Source: Shinisaurus crocodilurus
Lineage: Eukaryota; Chordata; Lepidosauria; Squamata; Shinisauridae
Assembly (NCBI GenBank): GCA_021292165.1
Contig: CM037885.1
Location: 5,203,042-5,267,041 of the forward strand
Length of the DNA: 64,000 nt
Direction: 5' to 3'
Part shown: positions 1-11,694 of the stretch, piece by piece
How positions within the stretch are numbered: position 1 is the first letter of the stretch
Layout of the letters: each line of letters begins with the position of its first letter
The notes under the pieces: generated by a model
What the model saw: the letters and a program-made list of their open reading frames with translations, nothing else
Told to the model about the DNA's origin: nothing
The model's database searches: none
Position numbers and translations under genes: made by a program

Positions 1-274
1 GTAAGTAAATGAATACAGTAGCTTCACTGCCTGATAGGTCCCCCCTGTCCACATAAAAACCTGTCTCTTAAAAAAGAAGGAAGAGTAACGCTAAAAGCAT
101 CTGTGCCTGTGGAGAATGCATTACTCTTCCATTCCTCTCAAAAAAAAGTGAGACTTCCTGTGGTGAGAAAAAAGATGGAAGCAGCACTGAGAAAACATGG
201 GAGATTTACTATACACATGGATGACGATGTTTTGTGTTCTCTGCTGAAATGTGAGCAAATGAGCAATGGCAGTT

Positions 275-275
<1 letters not shown>

Positions 276-315
<40 letters not shown>
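276..315. repeat. (AC)n microsatellite
   Basis: Twenty uninterrupted AC units. Confidence 0.98.
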
Positions 316-317
<2 letters not shown>

Positions 318-345
318 GCCTCATCTGGATGCAGCTCAAGGGCTG

Positions 346-604
346 TAAGAACATAAAGAGAGCCCTGCTGGGTTAGACCAAAGAAGGGTCCATCTAGTCC
401 AGCATTCTGTTCACACAGTGGCCAACCAGCTGCCCACGGGATCCCACAAGCAGGACATGAGTGCAACAGCACCCTCCCGCCCATGTTCCCCAGCAACTGG
501 TGCACATGGGCATACTGCCCCTGATACTGGAGGTAGCATAGAGCCAACCAGGACTAGTAGCCACCAATGGCCTTCTCCTCCATGAATGTGTCCAATCCCC
601 CTTT
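346..604 (-). mobile_element. CR1/L3-type LINE 3' fragment
   Basis: On the minus strand it gives the end of a CR1-superfamily LINE. The 3' terminal motif GTCCAGCATTCTGTTCACAC region, read in reverse, matches the plus copy at 24712-25325: a Trp-Pro-Leu-Cys-rich tail followed by the phrase encoding DGPF and then TCTTATGTTC-like DNA. It is 5'-truncated, as usual for this LINE group. Confidence 0.75.
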
Positions 605-845
605 AATTAATTAATTTATTAATTAATTTATTTATTCATTACATTTATCCCCCGCCTTTTTTCCTGCAAGGAACCCAAGGCGGCTTACATAATCCTCCTC
701 CTCCTCTCCATTTTATCCTCACAACAACCCTGTGAGGTAGGTGAGGCTGAGAGTCAGAGACTGGCCCAAAGTCACCCAGTGAGTTTCATGGCCGAGCGGG
801 GACTAGAACCCGGATCTCCCGAGTCCCAGTCATTCTATCTCGGTA
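605..845 (-). mobile_element. tRNA-derived squamate SINE, truncated
   Basis: Reverse copy of the SINE seen complete at 63716-63953: TTTATT-rich tail, a CCGCCTTTTTTCCTGCAAGG block, then the TCACAACAACCCTGTGAGGT block, then the B-box-containing head. The head is cut short. Confidence 0.85.
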
Positions 846-869
846 GGATGACATCCGGCTCACGCACAT

Positions 870-1440
870 CATGGCTCACGATGCACTCTCCAGCCCATTG
901 TCCTGATGCTATTTCTCCCTCAATTTCCCCAGACTATACTTTTACTATGTCCCCGTCCCCCCAGTGATTGCGGTTTCTGTGTGCTACTGAGTTATGTGTG
1001 CTCCAATCTAACTATTATAATTCTTGCCAGTGGGAGTACCTTCAAAGCTGTACAGCCTGTCTTGCAATATTTCCCTGCACCTTCTCCTTTGACCTCAGGC
1101 AGGGGTAAGGGATTTGTGGGCAGGAAATCCATGGTTATCCTCCATTTCCTTTCCTTAAGTGACCATGGTGGTTGGTCAGCCATAATTTTTTTTTGAGGGG
1201 GGGGAGGAAGGCTATTTTTCAGTGCATACCTACACAGCTGTGCAGCTGTAAATAACCAAATAATTTTTATTTTTAAAAACTGCATTCCTTCACAGCTGAG
1301 CAGGTGCACATATTTTACTCGACTTTTAAAAAAAGCAACGTGAAACGGCAGCATGATCTTCCACATCTCCCTCAATTGCAGCCCTATGTGGCATGTGCTT
1401 CTGCTATAAACACAAATGTTTAGATATAATAAAGGGCCGT
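870..1440. repeat. unnamed interspersed repeat, copy 1
   Basis: Diverged copy of sequence also found at 3935-4600. Shared landmarks in order: CCTGATGCTATTTCTCCC-like start, CTTGCCAGTGGGAGTACCTT, GGCTATTTTT with a poly-G run, and a block ending CTATAAACACAAATG. The family is not recognised. Confidence 0.6.
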
Positions 1441-1589
1441 GCCTTAAACTGTTAGTCATGGAAGGGAAGAAACCTTTTGACTTAATCCCAAGCCCAGGTG
1501 TGAGATGTAAACCTTGTTGAACATATGCAAGTAGACAAATACCAACCAAATCCAATACAGTCACATTTAATTTTGAGAGAGGAAACTAT

Positions 1590-1790
1590 AAAAACTTGAT
1601 CGAGGGGTTGGAACACCTCCCCCTTGAGGAAAAGCTAAAGCACATGGGGCATTTTAGTTCAATATCCCTGATCGAGAGGGATAGGTTAGTGGCATCCTTT
1701 AGCAACCAAGTGCTCAAACTGAGGAAGCACAGAAAATCTTGGCACTTTACAGGAAGCAGTGGCATGGGACAGGCTGCTCGAGGTCACCTG
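1590..1790 (+). mobile_element. CR1-type LINE fragment
   Basis: A conceptual translation starting IEGLEHLPLEEKLKHMGHFS lines up with the reverse-transcriptase C-terminal tail at 24254-24601 (KGLETRPYEERLKELGMFSL), with a diverged continuation. Confidence 0.6.
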
Positions 1791-2019
1791 ATTCCCAGGC
1801 CCCAGGAGGATTCTGGGTTGTGGTGTTAGTCTCCTGGCTCAAACTGCCTGCAGGTCCCTACTCGATCCTGTGAAGGCTCGATATCTGATGCTCAGGGCTC
1901 CCACTTCAAGCTATTGGCCGCTCCGTTTTTAGAAACGAAGCTGTGTGCGTGTCGTAGGGCACTCTGCACATGCTCAGAGGACATGGGAGCAGCCATCAGA
2001 GTTCATGTTGGGTCCGGCG

Positions 2020-2370
2020 TCAAAGGGTCAACATGATCGGGCACTTGCTGAGGGCCCACACCCTGGCAGGAGCCCACTGACAGGAGCCCCATGGACTTGC
2101 TCCTCCCTTTCACCCCTGCCGTCTGCTTGTTCACCTGCCTCTCGCTCTGGCCCAGACAGTGGCGGTGGAGCAGGAGATGCCACAGCCTCCTGGCTCCCTG
2201 GCTCTCTGCCTCTCAAGCAAGCAAGCGAGCGCAAGCGTAGCCATGATGAGACAGAGGAAGAGGAGCAAGAGCGACAATGGCAGTGAAGGCAGACCCACCG
2301 AGGGAGGGCCCCCACTTAGGTTGCCTTGCCCAAGGGCCCTCCAAAACCTGGAGCCGGCACTGGTCCATGT
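2020..2370. mobile_element. non-autonomous hAT-like repeat (CAGTGCCGGCTC end)
   Basis: Related in inverted orientation to 14540-14840, and in part to 61263-61440. Common blocks are the CTGGCCCAGACAGTG / TCTGGGCCAGTGTGAG pair, TTCACCTGCCTCTC, and the end block with GGGCCCTCCAAAACC and GAGCCGGCACTG. Assignment to hAT rests on the CAGTGC-type end and is tentative. Confidence 0.5.
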
Positions 2371-2454
2371 GCTCAGTTTTGGGTTTGAAAACAAGCATTT
2401 GCGGGAGGGAGGCTTGGCTCCATCCTGACTGAAGCAGCGTGGGTGGCTGTGATT

Positions 2455-2560
2455 TTCCAGGAAGGAGATCTTGGGAGTTGTGGTAAATAACCCAATGAAA
2501 AGGTGCAGAAAGGGGCAACCCAAATCACCAAGGAGCCTTCCCTGAATTCTCAGCCTTCAT
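2455..2560 (+). mobile_element. short CR1-type fragment
   Basis: Contains GATCTTGGGAGTTGTGGTAA and AAAGGGGCAACCCAAATCA, the same phrases seen in the longer CR1 copy near 24080-24260. Confidence 0.5.
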
Positions 2561-3169
2561 TTAAACTTCAAAAACAGAATGGAACTTTCTGGTTCTTAAG
2601 GGAGATAATAAAGAGATCATGTCAGGCAACATTCAGACCTACCCCTGCTCCTGCCTTTCAGAGATTCTGGCCATTCAGTGCAAAAAGAACCGAGGTGTCT
2701 GTCTGTCAAGCACTTGTGCTTATGTTAAAAGGTGATTAAAATGTGGTTAATCCCTAGGCTCGCCAGCACCACCACATTTCTGGTGGCTACTGGCCTTTTC
2801 GACAGATTGCTCACCGGGGCCTGTTTACAGAAGGCAAAATGCCAACCTGAGCTCCTTACCCCCCCCCACCCCCAAGAAAGAGATCTTCCTGGTTGAAATC
2901 CTTTCCTGCCCAGAGCGAGGACAGGTTTTCCCATTTGGGCTGCTAAATGCACTTCCTGGGGAGTAAAGTCCCTTTGAACTCAATAGGGCTTGCTTCTGAG
3001 TAACACGTATAGGATTGCACTGTTAATCTCTCCCCAGCCTGCCGTGAATGCAATTTCAGATCAGAGCTCTTGCAGCCGTTTGCAGCTGTTCAGTGCAAGG
3101 CTCTGCTTGAGCAGGAGGGAAGAGGAGAGGGGGGGCAGGGTGTAGACATAACCAGTTTGGTTCCAAACA

Positions 3170-3174
<5 letters not shown>

Positions 3175-3206
<32 letters not shown>
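3175..3206. repeat. (AC)n microsatellite
   Basis: Uninterrupted AC run. Confidence 0.97.
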
Positions 3207-3207
<1 letters not shown>

Positions 3208-3552
3208 AGACTACATTAGCTGCCTCCCCCTGATTCTGCAGCTGGAGCACAGGGTTGGATCTGATTGTGAGGTGGCAAAGACGATGGCTTGAACCTGACA
3301 TGCTTTTACATCCTGGAGGGCAAGAACATTGATTCAGAAGCTACAGAGAGAGCTGACAAAACCAGACCAGTTCTGCTGTTCCTCTGCTCACCTGCTCCTC
3401 TGCTGCCCACGGGCTGCCGTGTGCCCCGGCATGGCAGTATCTGCCTCATTCACTCTTCTCCATCGTGTATCCCCGTTTCACCTCTTCTCTCCCTCACAGT
3501 TCCAGTTAAAAAGGGATCATAGCAGCAGGGCTGGGAGAAAGACCCCTTAGCC

Positions 3553-3625
3553 CAGCCTTCTCCAACCTGGTGCCCAACTCTAGATTTGTTGGACCGCAAG
3601 TCCCAGAATTCCCAGGCTTGGCATC
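3553..3625. mobile_element. half of a palindromic MITE (CAGCCTTCCCCAACC family)
   Basis: Begins CAGCCTTCTCCAACCTGGTG and reaches a degraded core with GTTGGACCGCAAGTCCCAG; the second arm is absent. Confidence 0.6.
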
Positions 3626-3934
3626 TTGTCTGTGCTTCAGCATCACAATGGGTTGGATTTTGTATCATTTGTATTTAATTTGTGCAGCGTATACATTTCC
3701 CCCCATTTGTTTGATTTTTATGGTGGCCCTCATATTTAGCCTTTCATCACTCACAGTTTATATACAGGATGTTTTGCTGTACCTGTGCCAACTTGTGTTT
3801 ACCAGTTCACTTCCAAGGACTTATATAGTTAAATAGCTATAGAGACTGGATGAATGGATGCTTGAACATGGACTCACAAGGTGACCTTGAGCCAGTCTGC
3901 TAGTGAATCTGGAAACTTGGGGCTAATCTCTAAC

Positions 3935-4600
3935 CTCTCACTCACGCACACCACACACCCCAATCAATTGTGCTGATACTGTTTCTCCCCCAATATTTCA
4001 TTGTTTTCCAAACCACTTTTATAACAGTTTTTCCGGTGCTTGAGGTTTTCATGTACTACAAAGAGATGTGTGTGTCCCAACCTAGTCCCAACTCTTACCA
4101 GTAGGAGTGGCTTTAAAGCTGTAGAACCTGTTTACATTACCTTCTTCCCCCCTCTCATGTCTTTCTCCTCCTTTCATTCCTGGCTCTTTCCTTGCACTGA
4201 TTTTTATGGGATTTACGGACAGGAAAAAAACGAACAAAAATAAAGAAACACCAAAAATGGCACCATGAACTATCCACCTTCTTCAACAGCCTCTGTCCTG
4301 CTCTTTCTCTGTAGGGTTTTTTTTTGGGGGGGAGGGGAGCTATTTTTGACTGCACATGTACAGAGCTGCGTAGCTGCGAATTACTACACATATTTTTGTG
4401 AACTGGCCAGAGAGCTTTGGCTATTGGGCAGTATAGAAATGAAATAAAATTATTTTTAAATCTCAATTGCTGAGAGAGAGAGAGAGAGAGAGAAAGGAAA
4501 CTGAAACAGTAGCATGCTCTCCCATTTCCCCTGCAATTGCAGTACTATACTGAGACTTGTGTCATGCGCTTGTGCTAGAAACACAAATGATAGAACACAT
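3935..4600. repeat. unnamed interspersed repeat, copy 2
   Basis: Partner of 870-1440 with the same landmarks. It carries an extra piece at about 4397-4460 that looks like a LINE 3' tail (AGAGCTTTGGCTATTGGGCA then GTATAGAAATGAAATAAAAT), and a (GA)n run at about 4470-4492. Confidence 0.6.
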
Positions 4601-5821
4601 GTGACCTTTCAAACTCTTCTTCTCCCATAATTAGAACACTATGCATTTGTGTATGGCACTTGTTCACTTTATAAACACAGTGGATACTGCACTGTGCTCA
4701 TTATTATGTGCTCCCAGAGCAATGATTGTTTTGAAAAAAATACTGGCACAGTGGTGCCTCGCACACAAAAGGGACTCTAGAGTAGATCCTCCCTTGGTTG
4801 GTTGAGGCTCAGCCTAGCCTACTGAGGAGGTACCTGCCTGGGATGGTGTGTGTTCAGGCCTGTGAGTGAGCCCTCTTCAGGCTCAGAAGGGACCATAGAT
4901 GAGCAACATCGGCCCCTGCAATTGGACAGAGTAATGGAGCCTCTGGATTGGCTGGCCTGGTTATAAAACTAGGAGCTTGCCTTCTGCCTAGACAAGAGAA
5001 CTGTACTTACTGCTTGTTTGTTGTACTCCAAGCGCCATCTTTTCCAAGCAACACTTCCAGCTAAAGCCCCTGCTTTGATTCCTGGTATCAAGGAACCTGA
5101 GCATACCCTCCAGCTGAACGGGCACCCACAACATTTGCCTGGCACTATCAGTGACTCAGTGTTGCCCCTCTGTAAAATGGGAAGTATAAAGTAGCTCCAA
5201 CTGACAGTATTGAGCTTGATGAACCATCTTACATACTTAAAAGTGGCGAGTCAAATGGTCAAGACCGGACGTGAGGACCCTACCACGGGAGCAATGATCC
5301 CAAAGCTGCAGCAAGTGGGCATGGTTTACCATGAAGTGCTCGATGAATCTTGCACATGCCTCTTTAATGCAAGTATGCATAGGGCTGCCTGAACAAACAG
5401 CATCCTAGGTAGCCAGTAGGTAAAGGGGCGCAGCCCCCTTGCTTGCTTAAAGAAATATTTATTTATTTATAGCACTTTTATCCCACCTTTTAGCCAAAAA
5501 GGCTCCCAAGGTACCATACAAAGGTATTTCTTAAGACAGTCCCTGTCTGCAGGCTTACAATCTACAAAAACACAAGACAAAAGGAAAGGGGATTGGGAGG
5601 GAGGAGGAAAAAAAGCAAATTCGGACACAGCAGTGACAGCTGGTAGCAGGAGGGAGGGGGCTCTCAGCCGGAGCTGTATCCAGGCACGGTGGAGGGGGAT
5701 CTGGCTCCTCCCCGTGTGACTGGCCTGATTGTTCCCTGTCCCACGTTGGAAGCAAAGCTGATAAACTGGGTCAGGTATTCTGAGATTCCGATTCATACAG
5801 ACCTTGGTTCTAAAGGAATGT

Positions 5822-5910
5822 GACCCTCATCTCAGAAAAGATAGCACAGACCTGGAAAAAGTACAGGGAAGGGCAACTGAAAAAAGAGACAGAAGTTTCT
5901 TCTCAATGAG
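5822..5910 (+). mobile_element. short CR1-type fragment
   Basis: GGAAAAAGTACAGGGAAGGG followed by CAACTGAAAAAAGAG resembles the LINE copy at 24740-24790. Confidence 0.45.
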
Positions 5911-5923
5911 GGAAGCCTAAAGC

Positions 5924-6032
5924 AGACTTCCCTGGCCTGCTGCCCTGCAAAGCTGCTGGACTACAACTCCCATCATCCCCAGCCAGCATGGGGACAGTGC
6001 TATGCTGAGCTGGCTCCAGTTGGGCAAGGCTG
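5924..6032. mobile_element. palindromic MITE, CAGCCTTCCCCAACC family, with TSD
   Basis: Ends CAGACTTCCC and GGGCAAGGCTG. The flanks are GCCTAAAG (5916-5923) and GTCTAAAG (6033-6040), a 7/8 target-site duplication. The core contains ACTACAACTCCCATCATCCC. Confidence 0.8.
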
Positions 6033-6312
6033 GTCTAAAGTGTTTGGGGCTTCCTAATTGCGGGGCTGGGGGGAGACTGAAGGGGGGGGCACAGGATTGA
6101 CGTTTGTAGAATAAGGGATGATGTGAAGAAAGGAGAGAGAGAGAAACTACGGTACTTTTAGAACTCAAGGCCATCCAGTCACGTTGACTGTGAGAAATGT
6201 TTAGAACTTTTTCACACAAGTCATGATTAAAATGGAATTTATTATTTCAAAGTGTGATGATTCCCAGTAGCTGAGATGGCTAGGATTAGACAAATCCGTG
6301 GAAATGGATTTG

Positions 6313-6549
6313 AGAGCCAGTGTGGCGTAGTGGTGAGAGTGTTGGGCTGGGACTCGGGAGATTCGGGTTCTAGTCCCCCCCTTGGCCATGAAGCCCATTG
6401 GGTGACTTTGGGCCAGTCACTGACTATCAGCCTAACCTACCTCACAGGGCTGTTGTGAGGATAAAATGGAGAGGAGGAGGATCATGTAAGCTGCCTTGGG
6501 TTCCTTGCAGGGGTGTGTGTGTAATAATAAGTAAATAAATAAATAAATG
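6313..6549 (+). mobile_element. tRNA-derived squamate SINE
   Basis: Full order of blocks: tRNA-like head (AGAGCCAGTGTGGCGTAGTG, B-box GGGTTCTAGTCCC), middle GTGACTTTGGGCCAGTCACT, tail GCTGCCTTGGGTTCCTTGCA and a TAAA-rich end. Internal Pol III promoter boxes are expected in the head. Confidence 0.9.
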
Positions 6550-7347
6550 AGGGGTGGTGGTCTATCAGTGGCTATTAGTTATGATAGTTAAGTGAAGCTT
6601 CCATGTTCAGGGGCAAGTCTATCTCAGAACAGCAGATTCTGGAGGTGGCCATCGTGCTTATGCCTTGTGTGTGCTTTGGAGAGGATTGCTATGGGTGGGG
6701 AAAGACACTCTGGATGGAAACAGGCAGTGAGAGTAATTCAGAGTCGGGCTAAGTCCTTTCTTAGGATCGTAGAGGAGCTGGAGAGAGATTATAGAGATGG
6801 AAAAGAAGACCTGCAGGCTTCTCTTTGCTGATCAGCTTGGGCTCCATCGCAGACGTCTAATGACTTAACTGGTTTAATCTGCCCAAGAGGGAATTCTTTT
6901 AAGTGGATTTGGGCAGAAGATCCTTCAGCTTAGAGAAGTCATGGCAGGAAGCTCGCCACGGCTTCAAGACAGGATGTCCCGAGAATGGTTGGTTGCCAGT
7001 TGCCACTGAAGGCCTTCACACGCTTCCTCTTGTAAGGTCTCCTGTTGCCTCTTGTTTTCACAAATATCTCCTATTCCTTGGTTCCATGAAGTTGATGTTG
7101 CAACTTCCCTAGTCTCTCAGCTATTATTCCAGTACTATTTTTTCCAAGCAAAATTAGTTTGTCTTTTTCATTTGGTAGGTGAAGCTAGAACGTGGTTTCT
7201 CTGGTGATAAGGAGTGTCATGTGGACTGCAATCGATGCACACTTACCCGGGAGCAAAGCCCACTGAACTCAGTGAGAATGGCCTTTTTAGGATTGGACTG
7301 TTAGCTACAGAAAAGAATCCAGGTTTGACTTGTAATCATAAGTGCAT

Positions 7348-7375
7348 TGTGTGTGTGTGTGTGTGTGTGTGTGTT
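7348..7375. repeat. (GT)n microsatellite
   Basis: Uninterrupted TG run. Confidence 0.97.
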
Positions 7376-7723
7376 GGATGAGACAGACTGCATTTTCTGA
7401 GCAACAGCATTCTGTGCTTCCAGTGCTCAGTAATGATGCTACCATTTTCAAACTAGGTTTAAAGTCACAGATTCCCTCAAAGCAGTCCGGGAATTATTGT
7501 TCATGAAGGCTGCCGGTCGTTTATAAAGAATCCTTGCCCCCATAGCTGCTGAGGTTCTTTGGTTGGTTGGTTGACCCCTAGGTTTGAAACTGATTAAAAA
7601 AGTGTAGCATGGACAGGCCTGCAACCAAAGTCGCAGCTTGAAGGAAGACATGCAGAGAATATGCCACATGAGGGAGAGAACATGAGGCTGTGTGGGTGAA
7701 ATCAAGTGTGTAAGGGCTCATGG

Positions 7724-7851
7724 CGACCTTCCCCAATCTGATGCCTCCCAGATGTGTTGGACTGCAACTCCCATTGGCCATACTGGCTGGGGGATGCTGG
7801 GAGTTGTGGGTCCAGCAACGCCTCTGGAGGGCACCGAGTTGCAGAAGGCTG
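7724..7851. mobile_element. palindromic MITE, CAGCCTTCCCCAACC family, perfect 8-bp TSD
   Basis: Flanked by GCTCATGG on both sides (7716-7723 and 7852-7859). The arms are CGACCTTCCCCAATC and GAAGGCTG-type, around an ACTGCAACTCCCAT core. Confidence 0.85.
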
Positions 7852-8742
7852 GCTCATGGAATAGTTTCCCGAGATGCATGCAGCACAATTGGAGAGGAAA
7901 AGAGATGTGAGAATGGGGATCGAGTATTTCTTTAAGGAGCTGTAGGTATTCCAAAAGCGTAGAAGAGTGAATTGCTTTGTGGACAAAAATATAGCTTCTA
8001 TTACCATTTATCATTTATTAAACAGCAGCATTAAATATGCTAAACACAGGAGCCCATGGAGTTTACAAGCTTCCTAATGTTGCTTGGTATGTACTGATTG
8101 CCTTGGCCTTCTTCCCAAACCTTCCCCCCCCCCCCACAAAAACCCCTGAAGGATGTTGCCCTTAGATGCTGCCAGCTTGCCAGAAGCATTAATGGGCTGC
8201 TTTTATTTTGGAAATCTGTGGAATCCTTCCTTATTTGACAAAATCTGTCTATATTTTCTCTGTAGGCAGACGTGTGCATTCAAACAAGCTTCCACGGATC
8301 TTGTATTCAGGTTTTTGTTGTGTGTGTGTTTTTAATGTTTGAGGGTGAAACTAAGGGCTTCTGGAGGTAGCCAAGAGCAACGAGAAGTATGCTTTAAAGA
8401 AACAAACACGCATTAGAGTAAGTTGAACAAATAATGCCTAGCATTGTTTTCGGACTCCCTCCCCCCAAATGTAATTCCTGTCTACTAGGATCATAAGAGG
8501 CTGTCATGAGCATTGGTATTAGTGACCTGTTTCTAGATACTGTCAATACACCGTCGGTTGTAAGAAGTCCCTCCATCCTATTCTATGCCACTGCTACGGT
8601 GAACAGCTGGACCGAAATTTGCTGGCTTAAAAAGTGGCAGCCCATTGTTCTGCTCCATGGTAGGTGCCAAGCCAGAGACTTTAGGTGCCATCAAGGGTGG
8701 CAGAGTGGGAGGCGGGCAAAACTGGACCCTTCCTGGATCATC

Positions 8743-8765
8743 CAGCAGCAGCAGCAGCAGCAGCA
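8743..8765. repeat. (CAG)n microsatellite
   Basis: Seven to eight CAG units in intronic sequence. Not in a recognised coding exon. Confidence 0.95.
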
Positions 8766-8989
8766 CCCCCCTTCCTGACATGTGGGTGCAGGGCTCAGTC
8801 TAGTCACCAGTGGGGTAGCGGAGCCAGGGCACTCAAGGGCGCAGCACCAGCACTTCTCAATGAGCAGGGACAATGACATCATCTGCCACCGCCCAGAATT
8901 CCCTGTTCCCTCTGAGCTTAACTGCAATCCTCACAGTAACCGTAGGGAGGGGGGGTATGGATTTCCCCCAGCAACAATATACTGTTCCG

Positions 8990-9155
8990 CAGGGCCGGTG
9001 CAAGGCAGTTTGGTGCCCTAGGCAAGATCAGATATTTAGCGCCCCCCCCCTTCCCACTTGAGCCCTCCCTCCCTCCAGCCCTATGCTCCTGGCACCCCTT
9101 TTAGCCCGGCGCCCTAGGCAGCCGCCTAGTTGGCCTAATGGTAGCACCGGCCCTG
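8990..9155. mobile_element. hAT-like MITE (CAGGGCCGGTGC), perfect 8-bp TSD
   Basis: Terminal inverted repeats CAGGGCCGGTGC and GCACCGGCCCTG, flanked by CTGTTCCG on both sides (8982-8989 and 9156-9163). A second copy is at 33781-33948. Confidence 0.9.
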
Positions 9156-9429
9156 CTGTTCCGTGTTGTAATGCAAAGTATTTTGGGGTGGCTTGGTCTT
9201 GAATGGGCACTTAAGACCCATCAGCTTTAGAGAAGACCTGGTGGAGATGAAAACTGCTAGAACTGGTTTGTTGATATGGATCGATACAGCCCCCTGTATT
9301 TTGGGGCTCGCCTTGGGGGCGTGTCTATGGGGATAATCATGATGAGTGCCTGTACTTCAAAATTTATCACTACACACCACCGTTGATCACCAAAGAACGG
9401 GTTCTGATTGAAGTTATAAAATCCCCCAA

Positions 9430-9860
9430 ACATCAGAACCTAAGAAGAGCCCTGCTGGATTAGACCAAAGAAAGGTCCATCCAGTTCACCTTCCTGTTTC
9501 CCAGAGTGTCCTTATCATGGCCAATAGCTGTTCCTTGACAGGCCCGTCTTTCTCCATGAAATGGTATCTCCTCCTTTTAAAGCCAGTACCACCGCAATAT
9601 CTTGCGGCAGCGAAATCCATAAATTCTACATTGCATGAAGGAGAACTTCCTTTTCTTTGTCTCACATCTCCTGCCCATCGGTTTCACTGGATGACCACTG
9701 AGTCCTCCTAATATTATGAGAAGGGGTGGGAAAAACATCTTGCTGTCCACTTTTTCTCTGTCCCATGTGTAATGTTATAAGCCTCCGTCATATCTCCTCC
9801 CGTCCCTTAGTTGCCTTTCTTCTAAACTAAAAAAGCCCCAAACATTTCAATAGGGTGGCT
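9430..9860 (-). mobile_element. L3/CR1-type LINE 3' end
   Basis: The minus strand reads as a LINE 3' terminus: TTCTAAACTAAAAAAGCCCC inverse of the FSLEK-type tail, then a Trp-Asn-type motif region, ending in the phrase whose plus-strand form is CCTGCTGGATTAGACC. It resembles 24712-25325. Confidence 0.7.
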
Positions 9861-9964
9861 GCTGCAAGTCTGGATCTTGTCACTGCCTGCGTGGGAGACC
9901 GCCTGAGGGAAACCCCCATGGGCATTGCCTTGAGTTCTGTGATGAACAAAAGGTGAGATATAAA

Positions 9965-11406
9965 CAGGGCTGGCGCCGGACCCTCGTGGGCCGTCGGCAT
10001 AGTACTGCTGTTTGGTCCCCAGGGCCGGATTAACATAGGGGCGATTGGAGCGACAGCTCCAGGCCCATAACAGAAAAGAGGCCCACAATATAGGGACATG
10101 GCACGATCTGAGTTAGCTCTGATCGTTATCATTCAGCATAATTAATGATTTTTTTCAAGATTAGAAAGGTGTTCTAAGCACATCTGCATTACAGGCTTGA
10201 GGCAAGACCTAGCAAGAACTGTTGTTCTCAAATTAGCATGGTAGGTTTTTGCATTTCAATCACTGTTACTACATTTCTTTGAAGCACATGGGGGCTTGCT
10301 AGGGTCTGTAATATTCAGATTTAGAAGGGACCTCTCTCTCCAGCCTCGAGCAAAAGATCTTTCTGATTCGCAGCTCAATTGTTCAAATGCTAGTTTAACA
10401 ACAACAACAAAAAAAAAACAAAGCAACAAGAACAACACAATTATTCTTGGTCAAGCAAAGCTTCCTGGCTTTTTGTTGTGGCTGCTTTTTCTTTTTTAAT
10501 AAATAAATTTGGGGGAAATTGGGAAGACCCTTACTGATGGGCTGCAGGAGTTTTTGAGTTTTGGCACTTTAATGGTAATTAAAATATTTAATTTGTTTTA
10601 ATATAAAATTGTGTCTTCATTTTATTTATTTCCATAAAAAGGCCCACCAAAATCCTCAGCACCAGGCCCATAATGCTCTTAATCCGGCCCTGTTGGTCCC
10701 TGCTGCCTGCTGCTGCACCCCTCACCAACTAAACCCCTTGCCAGCCTGCCCACCCACTGAAGCCGCCCTCCCGGCCGCACCGTGTCTGCCTGCCTGCCTG
10801 CTCAAGCTGTCTGCCCACCTGCACATGCCCCCATCTGCCTCCCGAAGCCCTCTGCCTACCCACCCACCCACCCACCCCAGCTGCTGGCTTGCTGGTTCAT
10901 CCACCGCCCACTCTGTTTTTTTACTCCCCCTCTGGCTCGGCGGGCAGCCCCACCGGCAAAGCTCCGTGGCTCTTGGCCAGGCGAGTGCAGGCTCTGTGCG
11001 CGGATTTTTAAAGTTGGTGCGGGGTTTCATGTTTTGAGTAGCAGAACCAATCTGATGCTGCCCTGGGGGGGGGGGGAGACTTGGCCAGTGAGGGCACGGG
11101 AGTGACGCATAGACCGCCCTGTGCCCGCATTGGTGATTTCCTGCCCAAAGGCAGTGTCCAATTACGGTAGTTCAGATTGTTGCTACTCAAAACATATATA
11201 TACACACATATATATATATACACATGGGGTGCTGCGAGGCCTACAGGCTCAGCTGTGGATGATTCCTTTCGCCAGTGGGGGCAACCAGGAGGGTGAGGAT
11301 GAGGATGGCAGCGGCTGCGGTCGGTTCAGGGGCAGATGGCCCCTTCTAAGCCTGTGGGCCCCCCCCGGCAACTGCCCGCCCATGCCGACTGCTGACGCCG
11401 AACCTG
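9965..11406. mobile_element. outer hAT-like element, interrupted, TSD 7/8
   Basis: Left end CAGGGCTGGCGCCGG; right end GCTGACGCCGAACCTG. Flanks GATATAAA (9957-9964) and CATATAAA (11407-11414) match at 7 of 8 positions. Without the inner element at 10020-10692 it is about 760 bp. Both arms share the block GTGGGCC...GCCG. No transposase reading frame is seen. Confidence 0.7.
10020..10692. mobile_element. inner hAT-like element (CAGGGCCGGATTAA), perfect 8-bp TSD
   Basis: 673 bp with ends CAGGGCCGGATTAA and TTAATCCGGCCCTG, flanked by TTGGTCCC on both sides (10012-10019 and 10693-10700). The interior is AT-rich without a transposase frame. Confidence 0.92.
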
Positions 11407-11694
11407 CATATAAAATGTCATGAATGAAACAATGTACTTCCGCACAAGCCCCATTGAAATCAACAAGACCTTGCAAAACAGCCTAATGAGGGCTAAAAGG
11501 AAAGAAAGGAGAGATGAATATGGAATGGAGGATGCAGGAGAAGAGTAAGAGAGATGGTGTGCGTCAGAATCCTCATTCCGTTCCTTGTACCCCCATATGG
11601 ACATTTCCTCCTAGACAGATGTAATACAATGCTTAGGGATTTTATTATATTTAGCGGTATACAAGTATCACAAACAAACAAACACACATTGGGT

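Larger units (their letters stand above)
9880..11432 (+). mobile_element. 5S/tRNA-type SINE tail split by a hAT-like insertion
   Basis: 9880-9964 (GTGGGAGACCGCCTGAGGGA to AAAGGTGAGATATAAA) and 11407-11432 (ATAAAATGTCATGAATGAAA) form one SINE tail once the insertion between them is removed. Confidence 0.65.

Noticed and set aside
276..315. Tandem repeats as a possible CRISPR array
   Set aside because: All short tandem arrays here are simple microsatellites; there is no repeat-spacer pattern and the DNA is vertebrate.
992..1564. Minus-strand open frame of 190 codons
   Set aside because: It lies in the unnamed repeat at 870-1440 and reads through homopolymer tracts; no domain.
4800..5110. Promoter-like sequence with ATTGG and TATAAAA
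   Set aside because: ATTGGCTGG and TTATAAAAC are spaced like a promoter or LTR U3, but I could not find ends, TSDs or a transcript to support either.
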